A stretch of 64,000 bases of DNA from Brevundimonas terrae (GTDB taxonomy: Bacteria > Pseudomonadota > Alphaproteobacteria > Caulobacterales > Caulobacteraceae). The notes under the pieces were generated by a model that worked only from the letters and a program-made list of their open reading frames with translations, was not told where the DNA came from and made no database searches. How positions within the stretch are numbered: the stretch's first letter is position 1; every line of letters starts with the position of its first letter. The stretch spans positions 62,001 through 126,000 of the forward strand of contig NZ_JAASQT010000007.1 in the NCBI RefSeq assembly GCF_011761985.1, given 5' to 3'. Below are positions 35,665 through 45,313 of the stretch, piece by piece. Both the position numbers and the translations under genes were made by a program.

Positions 35665-37314
35665 TTAAGAGGCGCGGGTCGGATCCGTCATCGGCTCGCC
35701 ATAGTTGCGCTCGGTATGCAGATGCGGTGACACGCTGCCGGTAATGCGCTGGATCATACGATTGACCACGGGGCGCTCCTCGCCGCGATGCAGTTCGCGG
35801 ATCGCGCCGGTGATACGGGCATCGTCATGGGTCATGCGCTGGTTGTGGCGAATATAGTCCAGCCATGTCGCGGTCTGGTATTTCTCCACCCAGATATTCG
35901 GATTGGCCAGATCGCGCATCAGACGCCACTGGTGCGCACCGTCGCGGCGACGGATGCGGCGGCGTTCTTCCATCAGCTTCAGGAATTCGGGCACGTCTTC
36001 GTCGTCGATTGTGTAGGCGATGGAGACGATGATCGGGCCACTGCGCGGTTCGATATGCAGTTCGGTGTCCGGCTCTCTCCAGCGGTCCAGCGGGGCAAGG
36101 TTCAGGGCCTCGCTATTGGCCAGCGGCATTCTGAGCCCCAGCAGCAGACACACAGACAGCACAGCCGCCGAGATCATCAGGGCCAGAGAAGTGCTGTAGT
36201 TCTGGGCCAGCGAACCCCACAGCCACGCGCCTGCAGCCATGCCGCCAAAGGCGCACATTTGATAAAGCGCCAATGCGCGGGCCACGACCCAGCGCGGGGC
36301 GGACATTTGTACGGTGACGTTGAATGTGGACAGCACGATCACCCATGCCGCGCCGCCCAGTAGCAGAGACACGATCGTCAAAGGCAGGAACGGGCTTGTG
36401 GCGACACCCAGTGCGGCCACCGCAAAGGCTCCGATCCAGAAGCGCACCAGGGTTTCGGATTTGAAGCGGATACGCAGCGGGGTGACGCATAGCGCGCCGC
36501 CGACCGCCCCGACACCGAAAGCCCCCAGCAGCACACCATAGATCAGGGGCCCGCCGCCAACCTCGTGACGGGCAATGACCGGCATCAGGGCTTGCAGGGC
36601 ACTGGCACCAATGCCGAACAGCAGCGCGCGCAGCAGGACCGCGACAATACGGGGTGACAGCATGGCATAGCGCACGCCGCCCTCCATAGCCGCCAGCAGT
36701 CCCTCACGCGGCAAGGTCGCCAGCGGCACCTGGGGCTTCCAGCGGAACAGCACCACCAGAATGCCGATATAGGAGACGGCATTGATCAGGAAGGCCGAGG
36801 CGGCCCCTGCAAAGGCGACGACGGCACCACCGATGGCGGGACCGACCGAACGGGCCAGATTAAAGCCCATCGAGTTGAGGGTAATGGCCGAGGGCAGGTC
36901 TTCGCGCGGGACCATGTCACCGACACTGGCCTGCCATGCGGGACCGTTAAAGGCGACGCCGCAACCGATCAGGAAGGTAAAGCTGAGCAGCACCCAGGGC
37001 GTCAGCCAGCCCTGATAGGTCATAAAGGCCAGCCCCACCGAGACCAGCAGCATGAAGGTCTGGGCGGCCAGCATGATTTTGCGCCGGTCCATAGTGTCGG
37101 CCAGCGCCCCCGCCGTCAGCGATAACAGCATGATGGGCAGGGTGATCGAGGCTTGAACCAGAGCCGTGGTCTGGGTGGTGCCGATCGAGGTCATGATCCA
37201 CGAGGCACCGACCGACTGGATCAGTCCCCCGAAATTGGTCATCAGGCTGGTGATCCAGATGGCCCGGAACAGCGGATGGCGTAATGGCGCAAGGGTGGAG
37301 TTCGGCGACGCCAT
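35665..37314 (-). CDS. MFS exporter with C-terminal ABM-like domain
   Basis: From the ATG at 37314 the protein has 549 residues (GTG at 37326 is an alternative). The first 400 form the MFS_3/EntS-type exporter with about 11-12 helices and the ADTMDRRKIML loop. The last 130, from about GPIIVSIAYTIDDEDVPEFLKLM, are soluble and resemble a dimeric alpha/beta-barrel (antibiotic monooxygenase-like) domain. Such fused forms are known for this exporter group. The exported compound is unknown. Confidence 0.85.
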   Translation of the reverse strand: MASPNSTLAPLRHPLFRAIWITSLMTNFGGLIQSVGASWIMTSIGTTQTTALVQASITLPIMLLSLTAGALADTMDRRKIMLAAQTFMLLVSVGLAFMTYQGWLTPWVLLSFTFLIGCGVAFNGPAWQASVGDMVPREDLPSAITLNSMGFNLARSVGPAIGGAVVAFAGAASAFLINAVSYIGILVVLFRWKPQVPLATLPREGLLAAMEGGVRYAMLSPRIVAVLLRALLFGIGASALQALMPVIARHEVGGGPLIYGVLLGAFGVGAVGGALCVTPLRIRFKSETLVRFWIGAFAVAALGVATSPFLPLTIVSLLLGGAAWVIVLSTFNVTVQMSAPRWVVARALALYQMCAFGGMAAGAWLWGSLAQNYSTSLALMISAAVLSVCLLLGLRMPLANSEALNLAPLDRWREPDTELHIEPRSGPIIVSIAYTIDDEDVPEFLKLMEERRRIRRRDGAHQWRLMRDLANPNIWVEKYQTATWLDYIRHNQRMTHDDARITGAIRELHRGEERPVVNRMIQRITGSVSPHLHTERNYGEPMTDPTRAS

Positions 37315-37456
37315 CAGCAGGACCACGCAATGAGAGCTTCGAGACGGATACGGACCAAAGGCATCATGCCCCTACTGCACACCGGCCCAAGGTTTAAGGC
37401 AAGCCTTGGTGTCGTTCTGGATGGGTTTTCCGGCACAAAAGCCTTATAGAGGCCGC

Positions 37457-38509
37457 GTGACTGATACGACCTTCTTAGAATATCCCGTTCTGGTTGCTGC
37501 CCTATACCGCTTTGCGCCGGTGGCAGACACGTCGGCGCTGAGCGAGCGCCTGATTGCCCTGTGCGGCGAAGAGGTGCGCGGCACCCTTCTGGTGGCGCAC
37601 GAAGGCATCAATGGCACGATTGCCGGACCGCATGATGCGATCAAGCGCGTGGTGGACGGTATCTATGCCGAGCCGGGTTTTGATCGTCTGGAATTGAAAT
37701 ATTCCGGCGCGAACGAAATGCCTTTCTACCGCATGAAGGTGCGGATCAAGAAAGAGATCGTGACCATGGGCCTGCCCAATCTCGATCCGGTCAATGGCGT
37801 CGGCACCTATGTGAAGCCGCAAGACTGGAACGCGCTGATTGCCGATCCCGATACGGTCATCATCGACACGCGTAACGATTACGAGTTCGAGATCGGCACG
37901 TTCAAGAACGCCATCCAGCCCAATACCAAGACCTTCCGCGAATTCGCTGAATGGTTTGAAAAGGAAGGCCGTGCGCTGGTCACGCGCGACAAGCCGACCA
38001 AGGTGGCCATGTTCTGCACGGGCGGTATCCGCTGCGAGAAATCGACCGCCTATCTGAAATCCGAAGGTATTGCCGAGGTGCATCACCTCGAAGGCGGTAT
38101 CCTGAAATATCTCGAAGAAATCCCCGAGCCTGCCAGCCTGTGGGATGGCGAGTGCTTTGTGTTCGACGAGCGCGTTTCGGTGGGCCATGGCCTGAAACTG
38201 GGTGAACACACCCTGTGCCGCGCCTGCCGTATGCCGGTCAGTGCCGAGGGCATGAAGTCTGCTCGCTTTGTCGAAGGTGTATCGTGCGACCGCTGCTGGG
38301 ACGAGCGGGGCGAAGAACGCCGCGCCGCCTATGCCGAACGCCAGCGCCAGATCGAACTGGCCAAGGAACGCGGCATTGCCCACATCGGCACCGATGCCAA
38401 GATTGCTGCCGAACAGGCCCGCATCCGTGCCGCCGAAGAGCGCGAACACGCGCGCGCAGCCGCTGCTGCCAAGCAGGAAACATCTGCCAAACCGGAACCA
38501 ACAGCATGA
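37457..38509 (+). CDS. trhO: tRNA uridine 5-oxyacetic acid synthesis hydroxylase TrhO (rhodanese family)
   Basis: The 350-residue protein has an N-terminal acylphosphatase-like part (VAHEGINGTIAG), a rhodanese domain (about 125-220) with the loop CTGGIRCEK, and a C-terminal part with two CXXC pairs (CRACRMP, CDRCWDERG). TrhO hydroxylates U34 of some tRNAs. The start is GTG at 37457. An Ala/Glu/Arg tail ends the protein. The stop overlaps the next gene as ATGA. Confidence 0.93.
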   Translation: MTDTTFLEYPVLVAALYRFAPVADTSALSERLIALCGEEVRGTLLVAHEGINGTIAGPHDAIKRVVDGIYAEPGFDRLELKYSGANEMPFYRMKVRIKKEIVTMGLPNLDPVNGVGTYVKPQDWNALIADPDTVIIDTRNDYEFEIGTFKNAIQPNTKTFREFAEWFEKEGRALVTRDKPTKVAMFCTGGIRCEKSTAYLKSEGIAEVHHLEGGILKYLEEIPEPASLWDGECFVFDERVSVGHGLKLGEHTLCRACRMPVSAEGMKSARFVEGVSCDRCWDERGEERRAAYAERQRQIELAKERGIAHIGTDAKIAAEQARIRAAEEREHARAAAAAKQETSAKPEPTA

Positions 38510-39255
38510 GCAAGACCGTTCTTATTACCGGAGCCACCGCAGGTTTCGGTCTGGCCGCGGCCCGTCGCTTTGCCGCCGAGGGCTGGAAGGTCATCGCCAC
38601 GGGGCGCCGCTCCGAGCGTCTGGCGGCACTGGTTGAAGAACTGGGCGCGGATGTCGTGCATCCGCTGGTGTTCGATATCCGTGATGCGGCGGCGATTGAT
38701 GCGGCGCTGGCGGACCTGCCCGAAGCGTTTGGCTCTATTGATCTGCTGATTAACAATGCCGGTCTGGCGCTGGGCACCGGCCCTGCGCAGGAAGCCGATC
38801 TTGGCCAGTGGCAGCAGATGGTCGACACCAATATCACCGGCCTGATGACCATCACCCACCGCATGTTGCCGCGTCTGATCGAGCGGGCGGGCGCGATCAT
38901 CAATATTTCCTCGGTGGCGGCCAACTATCCGTACCGTGGCGGCAATGCCTATGGCGGCACCAAGGCCTTTGTGCGCCAGTTCAGCCTCGGCCTGCGCTCG
39001 GACCTGCATGGTACGGGTGTGCGCGTGACCTCGATCGAGCCGGGCATGGCCGAAACCGAGTTTACACTGGTGCGTACCGGCGGCGATCAAGGCGCTTCGG
39101 ATAGCCTGTATCAGGGTGCAAACCCGATGACGGCCGAGGACATTGCCGAGACGCTGTACTGGGTGGCCAGCCTGCCGGCGCATCTGAACATCAATACGCT
39201 GGAACTGATGCCGGTCAGCCAGTCCTTTGCCGGTTTTCAGGTCGCCAGAGCTTAA
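38506..39255 (+). CDS. SDR family oxidoreductase (YdfG-like)
   Basis: The 249-residue classical SDR has the cofactor loop TGATAGFG, NNAG, the catalytic Ser of NISS and YGGTK active site (Tyr and Lys). GRRSER after the second strand suggests NADP preference. It resembles YdfG 3-hydroxy acid dehydrogenases. It starts within the trhO stop (ATGA), so it is co-translated with trhO. The biological substrate is unknown. Confidence 0.92.
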   Translation: MSKTVLITGATAGFGLAAARRFAAEGWKVIATGRRSERLAALVEELGADVVHPLVFDIRDAAAIDAALADLPEAFGSIDLLINNAGLALGTGPAQEADLGQWQQMVDTNITGLMTITHRMLPRLIERAGAIINISSVAANYPYRGGNAYGGTKAFVRQFSLGLRSDLHGTGVRVTSIEPGMAETEFTLVRTGGDQGASDSLYQGANPMTAEDIAETLYWVASLPAHLNINTLELMPVSQSFAGFQVARA

Positions 39256-39261
39256 GTCGAC

Positions 39262-40917
39262 TTAAAGGGCGGGGAGGCGAAGGCTGGCCACGGTGCCTTC
39301 GCCCAGCTTGCTTTCCAGTGTCAGCGTACCGCCGTGCAGTTCGGCCAGCGAGCGTGCCAGAGACAGGCCAAGGCCCGTGCCTTGAGCCTTCTGGCGGGCA
39401 TCGCCAGCCTGTTCGAACGGACGGCCCAGACGGGCAAGGTCTTGCGGGGCAATGCCGACACCGTTGTCGCTGATCTTCATAAGCAGACCCTCGTCGTCCA
39501 GTGTGGCCGACAGAGTGATCTTGCCATTGGCGGGCGTGAACTTCACCGCATTGCCCAGCAGGTTGACCAGTATCTGTTTCACCGCGCGGCGATCCACATT
39601 CACCATCAGGGCGTGGTCGGGCAGGTCTGCCGACAGGTCGATGGCCTTTTCCTCGGCCTGAACCCGCACCAGTGCCAGCGCGGCGTCGGCCAGTTCGCGG
39701 GCGTCGGTATCTTCGCAGTCCAGCTCGTAACGGTCGGCATCAATACGCGACACGTCCAGCACATTGCCGATGACATCCAGAAGGTGGCTGCCCGCTGTGT
39801 GGATCGAAGACGCATAGTCGGTATAGCGATCCGACAGAGGGCCGACCAACTGGTGCTTCATCATGTCCGAGAAGCCCAGCACGGCATTCAGCGGGGTGCG
39901 CAATTCGTGGCTGAGATGAGCGATAAAGCGCGAACGGGCCAGTGCTTGGGCCTCGGCCTCGATGCGGGCGGCGTCCAGTTCGCTTTCACGCGCATGTTGT
40001 AGGGTGGCGTCCAGCATCAGGGCGGCGATGCGGCGGCTGTCACCCTGCATACGGCGCACCACCAACAGTACGCGGCGGTCCAGTGCGGCACGCGGCGTAA
40101 AGCGGACCTGAGCCGGTTGTCCGGCCTGTGCGCGGGACAGGGCGGCACGCACGGTGGCGCGGTCGGGCGGGTGGACGGCTTCGATCAGACCGCCCTCGCC
40201 ATCGGTTTCATTAAACAGGCCGTCGATATCAATGGCGGGCGGGGCGGCACCATAGGCGGCCAGTGCCTTGCCGGTTGGCGATAGCACCAGTGTCAGGCCC
40301 GGTTGGTCGGTCAGTGCCGATTCCATCCGCGCCATGGCCAAGGGCACGACGGGGCCGGTGCTGCGCGTATTCAGCGCCGCCACCACGGCGAAGACCAGAA
40401 CCAGTATGCCCAGAAGGTTGCCGAGGACGGGCGAGAGCGAGGCCGGTGGCAACAGGGGGTGGGTCACGCTGCCGATGAACAGGCCCAGCAGGGCACTACC
40501 CAAACCATAGACCAGCGAACGCTCGCTGCCCGCTGTTCTAAGGGCCAGTCCACCCGCAACCGGCGCAAAGGCCAGCGCAACGAGAGGGCCGTTCAGTCCC
40601 CCTGTCAGGGCGAAGGCGACGGCTGGGCACAGGCACCACAGGATCACAGTCCATAAGGGCGAGGGCGGGACCGGTTGCGGCCACGGCGTGCGCGGCGCGG
40701 GAAGGGTTTGCAGACCGAACACGGCCAGCGCCGGAAGAGCGGCCACAAACAGACCGATAAGGCTGTAGAGGCTGGCGCGCGTGAACAGGGCCGCCGCGCA
40801 CAGGGCCAGCAGGGCAAAGCCCCATAACAGATGCCACAAGGCACGCCGGTGGGGCTGAGCCGGATCGGTCCGGTTCAGGGTTTGGGCGTTGACTGGTGGT
40901 TTAAGCGAGGCGTTCAA
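39262..40917 (-). CDS. divJ: DivJ-like cell-cycle histidine kinase
   Basis: This 551-residue kinase has six N-terminal membrane helices (about 27-182), a PAS-like linker (about 200-310) and HisKA with SHELRTPLNAVLGFSDMM (His337). The ATPase domain has NLLGNAVKF, DNGVGIAP and GTGLGLSLARSLAELHGG. Six helices, size and position of the histidine fit DivJ, which phosphorylates DivK and PleD at the stalked pole in Caulobacter. The name rests on architecture and not on a database search; another DivJ/PleC-type kinase is possible. Confidence 0.68.
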   Translation of the reverse strand: MNASLKPPVNAQTLNRTDPAQPHRRALWHLLWGFALLALCAAALFTRASLYSLIGLFVAALPALAVFGLQTLPAPRTPWPQPVPPSPLWTVILWCLCPAVAFALTGGLNGPLVALAFAPVAGGLALRTAGSERSLVYGLGSALLGLFIGSVTHPLLPPASLSPVLGNLLGILVLVFAVVAALNTRSTGPVVPLAMARMESALTDQPGLTLVLSPTGKALAAYGAAPPAIDIDGLFNETDGEGGLIEAVHPPDRATVRAALSRAQAGQPAQVRFTPRAALDRRVLLVVRRMQGDSRRIAALMLDATLQHARESELDAARIEAEAQALARSRFIAHLSHELRTPLNAVLGFSDMMKHQLVGPLSDRYTDYASSIHTAGSHLLDVIGNVLDVSRIDADRYELDCEDTDARELADAALALVRVQAEEKAIDLSADLPDHALMVNVDRRAVKQILVNLLGNAVKFTPANGKITLSATLDDEGLLMKISDNGVGIAPQDLARLGRPFEQAGDARQKAQGTGLGLSLARSLAELHGGTLTLESKLGEGTVASLRLPAL

Positions 40918-41113
40918 AAGAGGGTACAGGTCCGGTGGCGCTCACAAGGGAGTTGTGTCGGCCAAAGCAAGAATCAAGCCGCTAGAATACCCGTCTGGAT
41001 GGCGGTTCCCAACTCTCCTCTCGTCTATGACGAGACGTATGATGGCGATGTGGGGGATGATTGGACAAATGGGGCGTTGTGAAGCTGTCGGCAGGCAGAG
41101 TATGGAACCTGTC

Positions 41114-41548
41114 ATGACCGATACTGCTTCTGCCTCCATCCAAGCCGTCCTTGATGAACTGATCGAGGAGTTCGACCTGCTGGGCGATTGGGAAGGCCGG
41201 ATCGAATATGTGATCGATCTGGGCAAGGACTTGAAACCCCTGCCGGAAGAGGCGCGTATCGACGCCAACAAGGTGCCGGGTTGTGCCGCGCAGGTCTGGC
41301 TGAACAGCCGCCGCGAAGGCGATGTCCTGTTCTTTGATGCCGATTCCGACAGCGCCCTGTCCAAGGGCAATATCGCCCTGTTGCTGCGTCTCTATTCGGG
41401 ACGCAAGGCGGACGAGATTCTGGACTTTGATGCCAAGGCGGCTCTGGATCGTCTGGGTCTGCCCTCGGCCCTGACGCGCCAGCGGGCCAATGGCCTGAAT
41501 TCGATGGTGGGCCGTATCCGCGAGGCGGCGCTACTGGCGAAAGCCTAA
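41114..41548 (+). CDS. sufE: Cysteine desulfuration protein SufE
   Basis: The 144-residue protein has the SufE pattern: LLGDWEGRIEYVIDLGKDLKPLP, then KVPGCAAQVWL with the sulfur-acceptor Cys, and LPSALTRQRANGLNSMV. It takes sulfur from a SufS-type desulfurase for iron-sulfur cluster assembly. The ATG at 41114 is preferred; the open frame continues far upstream without similarity. It converges on ribF with a 4-base overlap. No other suf gene is in the window. Confidence 0.94.
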   Translation: MTDTASASIQAVLDELIEEFDLLGDWEGRIEYVIDLGKDLKPLPEEARIDANKVPGCAAQVWLNSRREGDVLFFDADSDSALSKGNIALLLRLYSGRKADEILDFDAKAALDRLGLPSALTRQRANGLNSMVGRIREAALLAKA

Positions 41549-42480
41549 GCGGCCAAGACCTCTTTGGCCCTGCGGGTGTCTTCCTCGATCTGGACCTTGA
41601 GCGCGTCCAGACCGTCGAACTTCATCTCGGGACGCAGGAAGGCGACCAGCTCGGTTTCTACCGTCAGGTCGTAAAGGCTCTCGTTGAAGTCGAACAGCCA
41701 GACTTCGAGCAGCGGGTCTTCGATCACATACATCGGGCGGATGCCCAGATTGGCGACACCGCCAAACACACGTCCGTCCGGCAGACGGGTGCGGGTGGCA
41801 TAGACGCCATAGGCCGGACGCATATAGTCGGGCATGGCGATATTGGCGGTGGGAATGCCAATGGTGCGGCCGCGCTTGTCGCCGTGGATCACCTTGCCTT
41901 CAATGGCAAAGGGGCGACCCAGAATAGCCGTGGCACGGTCCATATCACCGGCCTTGAGCGCCTCGCGCACGGCAGACGATGACAGTTTCAGACCGTCCGC
42001 ATCATCCTTGCGCGGGGTCAACGAGACACTGAAGCCCAGTTTTTCGCCGTACTGGGTCAGAAGGTCGGGCGAACCCGAGCGGCCCTTGCCGAAGGTGAAG
42101 TCGAAACCAACGGCGGCATGCACAATACCGAGTCCTTCGGACAGCACTTCGCGGGCAAAGGCCTCGTCGCTCAGGCTGGCCATTTCGCGCTCGAACGGCA
42201 GCAGATACAGGCGATCCACACCGAGGTCTTCCAGCGCGCGGGCCATCTGGTCCGGCGTCATCAGGGCAAACGGTGCGGCGTCCGGTTGGAACAGGCGGCG
42301 CGGATGCGGATAGAAGCTGACCACGCCCAGCGGCACGCCCAGACGTCGGGCGGCCTCGCGGGCCGAGGCGATCACGGCCTGATGGCCCCGATGCACACCG
42401 TCAAAAGCGCCCACGGCCACAGCGGCTCCCTTTTGGGAGGCCGAAAGACCGCGCCAGTCGCGAATGACTTCGATCGCCAC
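41545..42480 (-). CDS. ribF: Bifunctional riboflavin kinase/FAD synthetase
   Basis: The 311-residue enzyme has an N-terminal FAD synthetase part (VGAFDGVHRGHQ, GFDFTFGKGRSG, LSSSAVREAL) and a C-terminal riboflavin kinase part (KRGRTIGIPTANI, GVANLGIRPM). It makes FMN and FAD. The start is GTG at 42480. The maoC-like gene is just upstream with a 12-base gap. Confidence 0.95.
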   Translation of the reverse strand: MAIEVIRDWRGLSASQKGAAVAVGAFDGVHRGHQAVIASAREAARRLGVPLGVVSFYPHPRRLFQPDAAPFALMTPDQMARALEDLGVDRLYLLPFEREMASLSDEAFAREVLSEGLGIVHAAVGFDFTFGKGRSGSPDLLTQYGEKLGFSVSLTPRKDDADGLKLSSSAVREALKAGDMDRATAILGRPFAIEGKVIHGDKRGRTIGIPTANIAMPDYMRPAYGVYATRTRLPDGRVFGGVANLGIRPMYVIEDPLLEVWLFDFNESLYDLTVETELVAFLRPEMKFDGLDALKVQIEEDTRRAKEVLAA

Positions 42481-42492
42481 GCCGGTTGTCTC

Positions 42493-42954
42493 TTAACGCG
42501 CCGAAGGCTTGCGACGGCGCGGGACGCGCACAGTGGCGATACCGTCCATGATCAGCTTGTCACCGACAAAACCTTCACAGTTCAGTTCGACACGGGCCGA
42601 TTCAGCATCCACCGAAATGACCGAAATCTGGATACGGACGGTATCACCGATGCGAACCGGATAATGGAAGGCCAGCGATTGCGAGATGTAGATCGAGCCT
42701 GCACCGGGCAAAACGGTACCCACCACAGCCGAACCGAACGAGGCGCTCAGCAGACCATGGGCAATACGGCCGCGATAGGCGGTCTTGGAGGCAAAGGCCT
42801 CGTCCAGATGGACCGGATTATAGTCGTCGGAAGCATCGGCAAACAGCTGGATGCGTTCTTCGGTGACCGGAATCATCTTCTCGGCGGCCATGCCGACGTA
42901 AAGTTCTTCGAGGATGTAGCCACCCGACGGGTGGCCTTGGACGAGATTGCTCAT
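42493..42954 (-). CDS. MaoC-like (R)-specific enoyl-CoA hydratase
   Basis: The 153-residue hotdog protein has the hydratase motif LFADASDDYNPVHLDEAFA with catalytic Asp and His, and GRIAHGLLSASFGSAVVGTVLPG. It hydrates short enoyl-CoA, as PhaJ does, or acts on related acyl substrates. It precedes ribF in the same direction; a functional link is not obvious. Confidence 0.9.
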   Translation of the reverse strand: MSNLVQGHPSGGYILEELYVGMAAEKMIPVTEERIQLFADASDDYNPVHLDEAFASKTAYRGRIAHGLLSASFGSAVVGTVLPGAGSIYISQSLAFHYPVRIGDTVRIQISVISVDAESARVELNCEGFVGDKLIMDGIATVRVPRRRKPSAR

Positions 42955-43003
42955 AGCGCTGCTTTACGTCAGGTGAACTTGTTTGGCGATAGGGGGCGCG
43001 GCC

Positions 43004-43882
43004 TTACCACGTCAGGGCAAGGGCGGCATAGCGCGAGGTGGTGTTTTCGGCGTCCAGAAGTTTGGCTGCTCGCGCCGGATCAAGTGTGCCGTCATCATTT
43101 TTGGCGGCATCGCCGTGAATGCCCTGCGCGATAAACAGACAATCCAGTTGCTGGTTTTGTGCGCCCAGAACATCGGTGATCGTGCCGTCGCCGATGCACA
43201 GGACGCGCTTGCGATCCACAGTGCCGCCCAGCATTTTTTCAGCCTCGATCAGGGCCAGATCATAGATGGGGGCAAAGGGCTTGCCCGCCATGATGACCTT
43301 GCCGCCCATCTCTTCGTAAAGGTCGGCAATGGCACCGGCACAATAGATGATCTGGTCGCCCTTCTGGACGATGCGGTCGGGGTTGGCGCAAATCAGGTCC
43401 AGACCGCGCTCGGCGGCAGGCAACAGGCGCTCGCGATAATCTTCGGGGGTTTCGGTGGCGTCATCGACCAGACCCGTCACCGACAGGAAGGCAGCGTCGG
43501 CCGTATTGTCCACCAGTGTCAGGCCGGTGCCTTCATAGGTGGTGGCGTCGCGTGCAGGGCCAATGGCCATGGCAGGGCCGGGCGCGCGTTTGGCCAGCTC
43601 GGCACGGGTGGCGTCGCCCGATGTGACAAAGGCTTTCCAGCTGGAACGCGGGACATTCAGGGCATCCAGTTGCGCGATGACATCGCTGGCCGGACGCGGG
43701 GAGTTGGAGATCAGCACCACATGACCACCGCGCTCATTAAAGCGGGTCAGGGCGTCGCAGGCCTCGGCCCAGCTTTCGCGACCATTGTGGATGACACCCC
43801 ACACATCGCAGAGCAGAACATCATAATCATCGGCAACAGCCGACAGTCGGGGCAGGGCGACGGGGAGATTCATTGGGGCCAT
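43004..43882 (-). CDS. HAD superfamily phosphatase (class IIA, TIGR01459 type)
   Basis: The 292-residue HAD hydrolase has motif I DVWGVIHNG, motif II SNSPR, the GKPFAPIYDLAL Lys motif and GDGTITDVLGA as motif IV. It belongs to the NagD-like subgroup common in alphaproteobacteria. The substrate is probably a small phosphate ester. A second ATG three codons inside is an alternative start. It precedes maoC/ribF and follows the TipF-like gene. Confidence 0.92.
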   Translation of the reverse strand: MAPMNLPVALPRLSAVADDYDVLLCDVWGVIHNGRESWAEACDALTRFNERGGHVVLISNSPRPASDVIAQLDALNVPRSSWKAFVTSGDATRAELAKRAPGPAMAIGPARDATTYEGTGLTLVDNTADAAFLSVTGLVDDATETPEDYRERLLPAAERGLDLICANPDRIVQKGDQIIYCAGAIADLYEEMGGKVIMAGKPFAPIYDLALIEAEKMLGGTVDRKRVLCIGDGTITDVLGAQNQQLDCLFIAQGIHGDAAKNDDGTLDPARAAKLLDAENTTSRYAALALTW

Positions 43883-43939
43883 GTAGCAATCCCCGCACCA
43901 GATTGCGAGCGTTCAAAGCCCGCACACAGGGTATGGCTT

Positions 43940-45196
43940 TTAATGACGGACGCGGCGTTCCACCGATTGCAGGGTCGAGCGAACAAACTCCGAGGGCGGA
44001 TCGGTTTCGGCCAGAACCGCTTCCTTGATGGCGCGCGGTTCACCAAACAGGTGGCCCTGACCCATCGGTACATCGAGATCGAGAATATCGACGACCTGTT
44101 TTTCGTTTTCGACCTTTTCCGCAATCAGCTCAAGGCCGTAGCGGCGCACCAGAGGGGCAAAATCGGCGGCCTGAATGTCGGGTTGCGAGGCCAGCGGTGC
44201 CGTGCCGTCCATATCCAGCAACTGCTCGATCATCAGGTCGGCAGCGATCTTGATAAAGCGCACATCCGAGCGTTGCAGGTCGGCAAAATCCAGATCCAGC
44301 GTCTGCACCTTGTCGATAGAGAAACGGAAGCCCAGATCGGCCAGCTTGGCCATGTTGCGGGCTTCAGCAGCGCCGCGCGCCTCGAAAACGGCCTGACCCA
44401 GTTCGAAGATCAGGGATTCTTTCAGGTCGCGGTTCTGGCTCAGGAAGTCGAGAAACTGCGGGAAGAAGGTTTCATCGCCCAGCGACGACAGCGAGATATT
44501 GCAGAACACGCCGACCTTGCGGTCCTGACGGGCCAGTCGGCGCACGATCTGGGCACAGCGGAACAGCAAAAGGTTGTCGATGGCCGGAACCAGACCCTCG
44601 CTCTCGGCCAGTGACAGATATTCGCTGGGCAGCATCAGGCGACCGTTCGCATCGCGCAGGCGTGTGAAGCTTTCGTAGTAGACGGTGCGGCGCTGGGGCA
44701 GGGTGACGACGGGTTGCAGATAAAGGTCCACGCGCCCTTCGGCCAAGGCATCATGCACGGTTCGCAACAGACCGTTGCCGTTAACGTGCTGGCGGGTTTC
44801 CACGACCGCAGGCTGGGCGAGACGTTCCTCGATCGAGGCGCTCATCTGCTGGAGCATGTCCTCAAGAACGCGCACTTCGCCGGTCAGCGCGTCGGTACGC
44901 GACACAGGGCCGTTCTCGATGGCATAGGCCAGTTGCGTCATCGCGCCCTGGGTTGATTCCATGGCATCGGCCAAAAGACGGTGCGCTTCTTTCAGCTTGG
45001 AAAGATCACGTTGCAGGGCGCGGCGTTCATTCGTCACCGCCGCCAGCGCACAGGCCGATCCCAGCAAGCCCAGCGAACCTATCGCGCCCGCGACGCCTGC
45101 CCCGACGCCCCATCCGGCACGCCAAAGGGTGGCCCCGACAGCGAGGGACAGAAAGAGACAGCCGAAAAAAAGCAATCCGCCGGTGATTTTCTGCAT
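43940..45196 (-). CDS. tipF: TipF-like degenerate EAL-domain protein
   Basis: The 418-residue protein has two N-terminal membrane helices (about 5-55), a short coiled coil (about 56-90) and an EAL fold (about 150-405). The catalytic EAL is ESF, the DDFG motif is IDKV, and the KID motif is KIA, so phosphodiesterase activity is unlikely. This fits TipF, a cyclic di-GMP-binding flagellar positioning factor of Caulobacter. The HAD gene follows closely on the same strand. Naming rests on architecture. Confidence 0.75.
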   Translation of the reverse strand: MQKITGGLLFFGCLFLSLAVGATLWRAGWGVGAGVAGAIGSLGLLGSACALAAVTNERRALQRDLSKLKEAHRLLADAMESTQGAMTQLAYAIENGPVSRTDALTGEVRVLEDMLQQMSASIEERLAQPAVVETRQHVNGNGLLRTVHDALAEGRVDLYLQPVVTLPQRRTVYYESFTRLRDANGRLMLPSEYLSLAESEGLVPAIDNLLLFRCAQIVRRLARQDRKVGVFCNISLSSLGDETFFPQFLDFLSQNRDLKESLIFELGQAVFEARGAAEARNMAKLADLGFRFSIDKVQTLDLDFADLQRSDVRFIKIAADLMIEQLLDMDGTAPLASQPDIQAADFAPLVRRYGLELIAEKVENEKQVVDILDLDVPMGQGHLFGEPRAIKEAVLAETDPPSEFVRSTLQSVERRVRH

Positions 45197-45313
45197 GAAG
45201 GGCGCGGTAACTTTCCTAGTGGATTTGGCACTCTAACAAGGTAACCAAGAACTGGGCTTAACATTTACCATCATAGTGAACAATTAAGCCAAGCCTTAGG
45301 GGAGAGGGATCAA

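Noticed and set aside
42983..44614. 543-codon open frame on the plus strand
   Set aside because: It spans the HAD phosphatase and TipF-like genes on the other strand, both with conserved motifs; it crosses their boundary and lacks a plausible start signal.
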